A DNA stretch of 43,797 bases, from positions 1 to 43,797 of the forward strand of contig CAJBVW010000050.1 in the NCBI GenBank assembly GCA_903959175.1, in the 5' to 3' direction. Below are positions 40,633-43,797 of this stretch, piece by piece. The position numbers and the translations under genes are program-made. The stretch is from an uncultured Pseudomonadota bacterium (GTDB taxonomy: Bacteria > Myxococcota_A > UBA796 > SXON01). The stretch's first letter is position 1. Every line of letters begins with the position of its first letter. The notes beneath the pieces are model-generated. The model was not told the origin of the DNA. It ran no database searches and saw nothing but the letters and a program-made list of their open reading frames with translations.

Positions 40633-41304
40633 CTAATCGGGCTCGACGGCCGTGGCGGCGAGCGCAATACGCGCGGCGGCGGCCTCGGCCACCTGCTTCT
40701 TCCGGCCCGATCCCGGCCCGTAGACGACGCCCGCCACGGTCACCGTGACGTGGTACACGCGGGCGTGATCCGGGCCGCTGTGTCCGTGGTCTTCGTAGAG
40801 CGGCAGCGGCAGCTTCCGCGCCTGACACCGCTCCTGGAGCTCGGACTTGGCGTCCTTGAGCATGTCGACGTCGAGGGCGTCAGCCTTCTTCGCGAGCAGC
40901 GGGGAGATCGCCGCGCGGGCGGCTTCGAGGCCGCCGTCGACGTAGATCGCCGCGACGAGGGCCTCGAAGGCGTCCGCGAGGACCTTGCTGCCGGGCGCCA
41001 CCCCGCCGGCGAGGCCGCGCTCCGTGCGCAGGGCGGCGGGGATGCCGAGGTCTCCGGCGAGCTCGGCGCAGTGGGTGCGGTCGACGAGGCGCGCGCGGGC
41101 CTTCGAGAGTCCGCCCTCGTCGAGGTCGGGGAAGCGCGTGAGGAGCAGCTGGCTGGCGACCAACTGAAGGACGGCGTCCCCGAGGAACTCGAGCCGCTGG
41201 TAGGTCGGGGTGCCGGGGTGTTCGTTTGCGTAGGAGGGGTGTGTCATCGCCTGGTCGAGGAGGGCGGGGTCCTCGAAGGCGTGCAGCTCGCGGAAGGACT
41301 TCAT
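40633..41304 (-). CDS. rnc: Ribonuclease III
   Basis: A 223-aa double-strand-specific endonuclease that processes rRNA precursors and some mRNAs. The nuclease domain has 'THPSYANE', the signature 'QRLEFLGDAVLQL' and 'KVLADAFEALVAAIYVDGG', with the acidic metal ligands in place. The dsRNA-binding domain occupies about 150-218 ('DAKSELQERCQARKLPLPLYE', 'GSGRKKQVAEAAAARIAL'). The ATG overlaps the mnmA stop (ATGA), so the two are translationally coupled. In many bacteria rnc sits next to era; here three genes separate them. Confidence 0.96.
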   Translation of the reverse strand: MKSFRELHAFEDPALLDQAMTHPSYANEHPGTPTYQRLEFLGDAVLQLVASQLLLTRFPDLDEGGLSKARARLVDRTHCAELAGDLGIPAALRTERGLAGGVAPGSKVLADAFEALVAAIYVDGGLEAARAAISPLLAKKADALDVDMLKDAKSELQERCQARKLPLPLYEDHGHSGPDHARVYHVTVTVAGVVYGPGSGRKKQVAEAAAARIALAATAVEPD

Positions 41305-42380
41305 GCGACGGGCGCCACCGCGTCGGGGAGGGCCGCGCGGCGGATGATGCCGCCGGCGATGACCTCGTCCCCCGCGTAGAGGACGACGGACTGGCCGGGC
41401 GCCACCGCGCGCGCGGGCGCGTGGAAGCGGAGCGTCAGCGGGTCGGTGCCCTCGACGGTGCAGGGGATCAGCGCCCCGCGGTGGCGGATGCGGGCGGTGA
41501 CGACCTCGCCGGGGGCGGGGGTGCGCAGCCAGCTCACCCCGGTGGCGACGAGGCCCTGCTCGGTCAGGCGCTCGGCGGGGCCGACGACGACGCGGCGGGT
41601 GTCGGGCTCGATGCGGAGCACGTAGATCGGAGCGCCGGCGGCGACGCCGAGGCCGCGCCGCTGGCCGACGGTGTAGCGGAAGTAGCCGTCGTGCCGGCCG
41701 AGCACGCGCCCGGCCTCGTCGACGATGTCGCCCGCGCCGTCGAGCTCGGGGCGCGCCTCGCGGATGAAGCGCGCGTGGTCGTCGTCCGGGAGGAAGCAGA
41801 CCTCCATGGACTCGGGCTTCTGCGCGGTGACGAGGCCGAGGCGCTCCGCGTGTGCGCGCACCTCGGGCTTCGTCATGCCGCCGAGCGGGAACAACGTGCG
41901 CGCCAGGGCCTCGGGGCGGATGGGCCAGAGGAAGTAGGATTGGTCCTTGTCGAGGTCGGCCGCCATGAAGAGCCGCGCGCCGTCCGTGCGGGCGTAGTGC
42001 CCCGTGGCGAGCGCCTCCGCCCCGAGCGCGCGCGCGCGGGCGAGCAGGACCTGGAACTTGAGCACCCCGTTGCACTGCACGCAGGGGTTGGGCGTGAAGC
42101 CGCGCACGTAGGCGTCCGCGAGGTCGTCCATCACGGCGGCCTTGAAGGCCTCGCGCAGGTTCATCACGTAGAACGGGATTCCGAGCGCATCCGCGACACG
42201 ACGCGCATCGAGCGCATCGTCCAGACCGCAGCAGTGCCCGCCGCCGGCCGGGGCCTCCTTGCCCTCCGCCACGTCGTGCAGCTTCATGTGCACGCCGATG
42301 ACCTCGTGCCCTTGCTCGTGCAGGAGAGCGGCGGCGACGGACGAGTCCACGCCACCGGACATGGCGACCACGATACGCAT
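41301..42380 (-). CDS. mnmA: tRNA-specific 2-thiouridylase
   Basis: A 359-aa enzyme that thiolates U34 in tRNAs for Lys, Glu and Gln. The ATP-pyrophosphatase motif 'SGGVDSSVAA' is at the N-terminus. The catalytic Cys pair is C103 ('NPCVQCNGVLKF') and C195 ('EVCFLPDD'). 'ATGHYAR', 'KDQSYFLW' and 'GRHDGYFRYTVGQRRGLGV' are family signatures. It lies 35 nt downstream of the cysteine desulfurase that can supply its sulfur, and overlaps rnc by 4 nt. Confidence 0.96.
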   Translation of the reverse strand: MRIVVAMSGGVDSSVAAALLHEQGHEVIGVHMKLHDVAEGKEAPAGGGHCCGLDDALDARRVADALGIPFYVMNLREAFKAAVMDDLADAYVRGFTPNPCVQCNGVLKFQVLLARARALGAEALATGHYARTDGARLFMAADLDKDQSYFLWPIRPEALARTLFPLGGMTKPEVRAHAERLGLVTAQKPESMEVCFLPDDDHARFIREARPELDGAGDIVDEAGRVLGRHDGYFRYTVGQRRGLGVAAGAPIYVLRIEPDTRRVVVGPAERLTEQGLVATGVSWLRTPAPGEVVTARIRHRGALIPCTVEGTDPLTLRFHAPARAVAPGQSVVLYAGDEVIAGGIIRRAALPDAVAPVA

Positions 42381-42415
42381 CCGCGCGGTCTATCGCGAAC
42401 GCAGCGCCGCCGCCC

Positions 42416-43441
42416 TCACCCCACCCGCGCCAACACCCGGGCCACGGAGTCGGTCGCGGTGTCCACCTCTGCGTCCGTCGTGTCGGGGCCGAGGGAGAAG
42501 CGCACCGCGCTGCCGACGAAGCCCATCGCGCGGAGGACGTGCGAGGGCTCCGGCGAGCCCGACGCGCACGCGCTGCCCGCGGACACGGCGACGCCCTCGA
42601 GGTCGAGCGCCATCACCAGATCTGCCGCCTCGATCCCATCGAACGCGACGCATGTGGTGTTGGGGAGCCGGTCCGCCCCCGCCCCGGCCACGCGACCACC
42701 GAGCGCGACGAGGCCCGCCTCGAGGCGGTCGCGCCGCGCGGGCCGCATCGCGTCGAGCACGCACGCCGCGGCGGCGCCCATCCCGACGATGCCGGCGACG
42801 TTCGGGGTGCCCGCCCGACGCCCGCGCTCCTGCGGCCCGCCGCGGAGGAGCGGCTCAGGGGCCCGGCCCGGCCGCACGAGCAGCGCGCCCACGCCCTGGG
42901 GCCCACCGAACTTGTGGGCGGAGAGGGTGACGAAGTCGGCGTCCACGCGCAGGGGGATACGCCCGGGGGCCTGGCTCGCGTCGACGTGGAGGAGCACGCC
43001 GGCGCGCCGCGCGAGGGCGGCCAGCTCGGCGATGGGCTCGACGACGCCGGTCTCGTTGTTGGCGAGCATCACGGAGAGCCCGGTGTAGCCCTCCAGCGCG
43101 TCCACGAGGCCGTCGAGCACGACGCGGCCCCGGTCGTCGACCGGCACCACGCCATCGCCCCACACGAGCACCGAGGGGTGCTCCACGGCGCTCACGCGCC
43201 ACCGCCCCCGCGACAGCGCCGTGGTGTTCGCCTCCGTCGCGCCGGACGTGAAGTACACGCCCTCCCGGTGCCACCCGGCGAGCGCCGCCACCTGGCCCCG
43301 CGCCCGGTCGACCGCCGCCGCCGCCGCCCGGCCGAGCGCGTGCGCGGAGAACGGGTTGGCCGCGGCGCCGAGCCACGGGATCATCGCCTCGAGGGCGGCG
43401 GGCCGGAGCGGCGAGGTCGCGTTGTGGTCGAGGTAGATCAC
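42416..43441 (-). CDS. Cysteine desulfurase (NifS/IscS family)
   Basis: A 341-aa PLP enzyme that takes sulfur from cysteine and holds it as a persulfide. 'IYLDHNATSPLRP' is the N-terminal signature. 'FTSGATEANTTAL' binds PLP, K177 in 'SAHKFGGPQGVG' is the Schiff-base Lys, and C292 in 'SAGSACASGS' is the persulfide Cys. The short length and the position before mnmA recall the Gram-positive desulfurase-mnmA pairs that supply sulfur for tRNA thiolation without a relay. The GTG at 43441 overlaps the upstream HhH gene stop (GTGA). No IscU or IscA gene is in the window. Confidence 0.93.
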   Translation of the reverse strand: MIYLDHNATSPLRPAALEAMIPWLGAAANPFSAHALGRAAAAAVDRARGQVAALAGWHREGVYFTSGATEANTTALSRGRWRVSAVEHPSVLVWGDGVVPVDDRGRVVLDGLVDALEGYTGLSVMLANNETGVVEPIAELAALARRAGVLLHVDASQAPGRIPLRVDADFVTLSAHKFGGPQGVGALLVRPGRAPEPLLRGGPQERGRRAGTPNVAGIVGMGAAAACVLDAMRPARRDRLEAGLVALGGRVAGAGADRLPNTTCVAFDGIEAADLVMALDLEGVAVSAGSACASGSPEPSHVLRAMGFVGSAVRFSLGPDTTDAEVDTATDSVARVLARVG

Positions 43442-43797
43442 GGCGCGACGAGCGGCGCGAGCGCGCGGAGCTTGGCGGGGCCGATGCCCTTGACGCGGTC
43501 GAGGTCCGCGAGGGAGCGGTACGGCCGCCCCGCCACGATGCGCGCGGTGAGCGCGGGGCCGATGCCGGGCAGGCCCTCGAGCTCCTCGGCGGAGGCGTGG
43601 TTCAGTGACAGGCGGCCGCCGAACACGCGGGTCGCTGTCGGGGCGAGCGAGCGGGTCGGCACCACCCAGCCGTCCAGGAGCGTCACCGTCGAGCCGTCCA
43701 CCACGTCCCCGGCGGCCAGCCGCGGCGGCTCGGCCCCGGCGAGGCGCGCGGCGGCGGCGAGATCGTCGGCCTCGTACCAGCACGGCGCGGGCACGCC
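43438..43797 (-). CDS. ComEA-like helix-hairpin-helix protein, possibly partial
   Basis: At least 119 residues, open to the window edge. The C-terminal 60 residues are a tandem helix-hairpin-helix domain of ComEA type: 'LNHASAEELEGLPGIGPALT' and 'LADLDRVKGIGPAKLRAL'. These motifs bind DNA backbones; ComEA captures DNA in the periplasm during transformation. The N-terminal half here does not show a clear signal peptide, and a GTG at 43794 could be the start or the gene may continue upstream. Its stop overlaps the desulfurase start. Confidence 0.75.
   Translation of the reverse strand, partial: GVPAPCWYEADDLAAAARLAGAEPPRLAAGDVVDGSTVTLLDGWVVPTRSLAPTATRVFGGRLSLNHASAEELEGLPGIGPALTARIVAGRPYRSLADLDRVKGIGPAKLRALAPLVAP

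Noticed and set aside
37422-40748. Plus-strand 1108-aa open frame
   Set aside because: It is antisense to the HEAT-PilT gene and the Asp-Thr lipoprotein; the minus-strand proteins have clear families.
40633-42075. Minus-strand 480-aa frame as an extended RNase III
   Set aside because: The extra N-terminal part is an out-of-frame reading of mnmA; the RNase III domain starts normally at the ATG overlapping the mnmA stop.

Overview
The window is very GC-rich chromosomal DNA, densely packed with short intergenic gaps, many GTG starts and many 1-35 nt gene overlaps. It mixes conserved housekeeping genes (rpsA, cmk, aroA, accA, bfr, bfd, miaA, mutL, der, era, rnc, mnmA, a cysteine desulfurase) with many exported lipoproteins. 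Two lipoproteins carry long Asp-Thr repeat linkers, and there are also a PEGA-domain protein, a lamin-tail protein and HEAT-repeat proteins. Together with two PilT-type ATPases and the gene order, this suggests a Gram-negative bacterium of the Myxococcota or a neighbouring former-deltaproteobacterial lineage. That assignment is inference from gene content; no rRNA gene is present to settle it. I found no tRNA, rRNA, CRISPR array, insertion sequence or prophage.

Region 1 (1-19.9 kb) is mostly envelope and secreted proteins. It holds a truncated Asp-Thr repeat lipoprotein, a PEGA-domain protein, a coupled pair (unknown helical protein plus an MltA-like 3D-domain protein), and a 969-aa alkaline-phosphatase-superfamily hydrolase. 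These are followed by a DUF962/Mpo1-like membrane protein, a small CxxC protein, a CehA-like PHP lipoprotein coupled to a putative outer-membrane barrel, and a membrane protein with long helical repeats. The most striking gene follows at 13137-14702: a lipoprotein whose body closely resembles vertebrate peptidyl-arginine deiminase (PAD/PADI), with all four catalytic residues present, translationally coupled to a secreted HEAT-repeat protein. Then come a lamin-tail lipoprotein, a DksA/TraR zinc-finger protein, a CsbD-like stress protein with a small membrane protein, truC, tesB and a DUF218 protein.

Region 2 (19.9-32.1 kb, minus strand) is a variant of the proteobacterial aroA-cmk-rpsA-lapA cluster. 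An MBOAT/SGNH pair, probably an O-acetylation module for an exported glycan, sits between cmk and rpsA. Upstream of aroA lie accA, bfr and bfd, with a good Fur box in front of bfd. A DUF4097 lipoprotein and the classical mutL-miaA pair follow. The mutL linker carries a 15-bp tandem repeat.

Region 3 (32.2-43.8 kb) has a plus-strand flavin-binding-type protein and an exported MsrB, then a minus-strand series. Read in the direction of transcription from the window end, this is a ComEA-like HhH protein, cysteine desulfurase, mnmA, rnc, a second Asp-Thr repeat lipoprotein, a HEAT-PilT fusion, a stand-alone PilT-type ATPase, era and der. The desulfurase, mnmA and rnc genes are tightly packed, consistent with tRNA thiolation and RNA processing genes being co-expressed. 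The two PilT-type proteins overlap by ATGA and are likely motors for type IV pilus retraction or a related machine.
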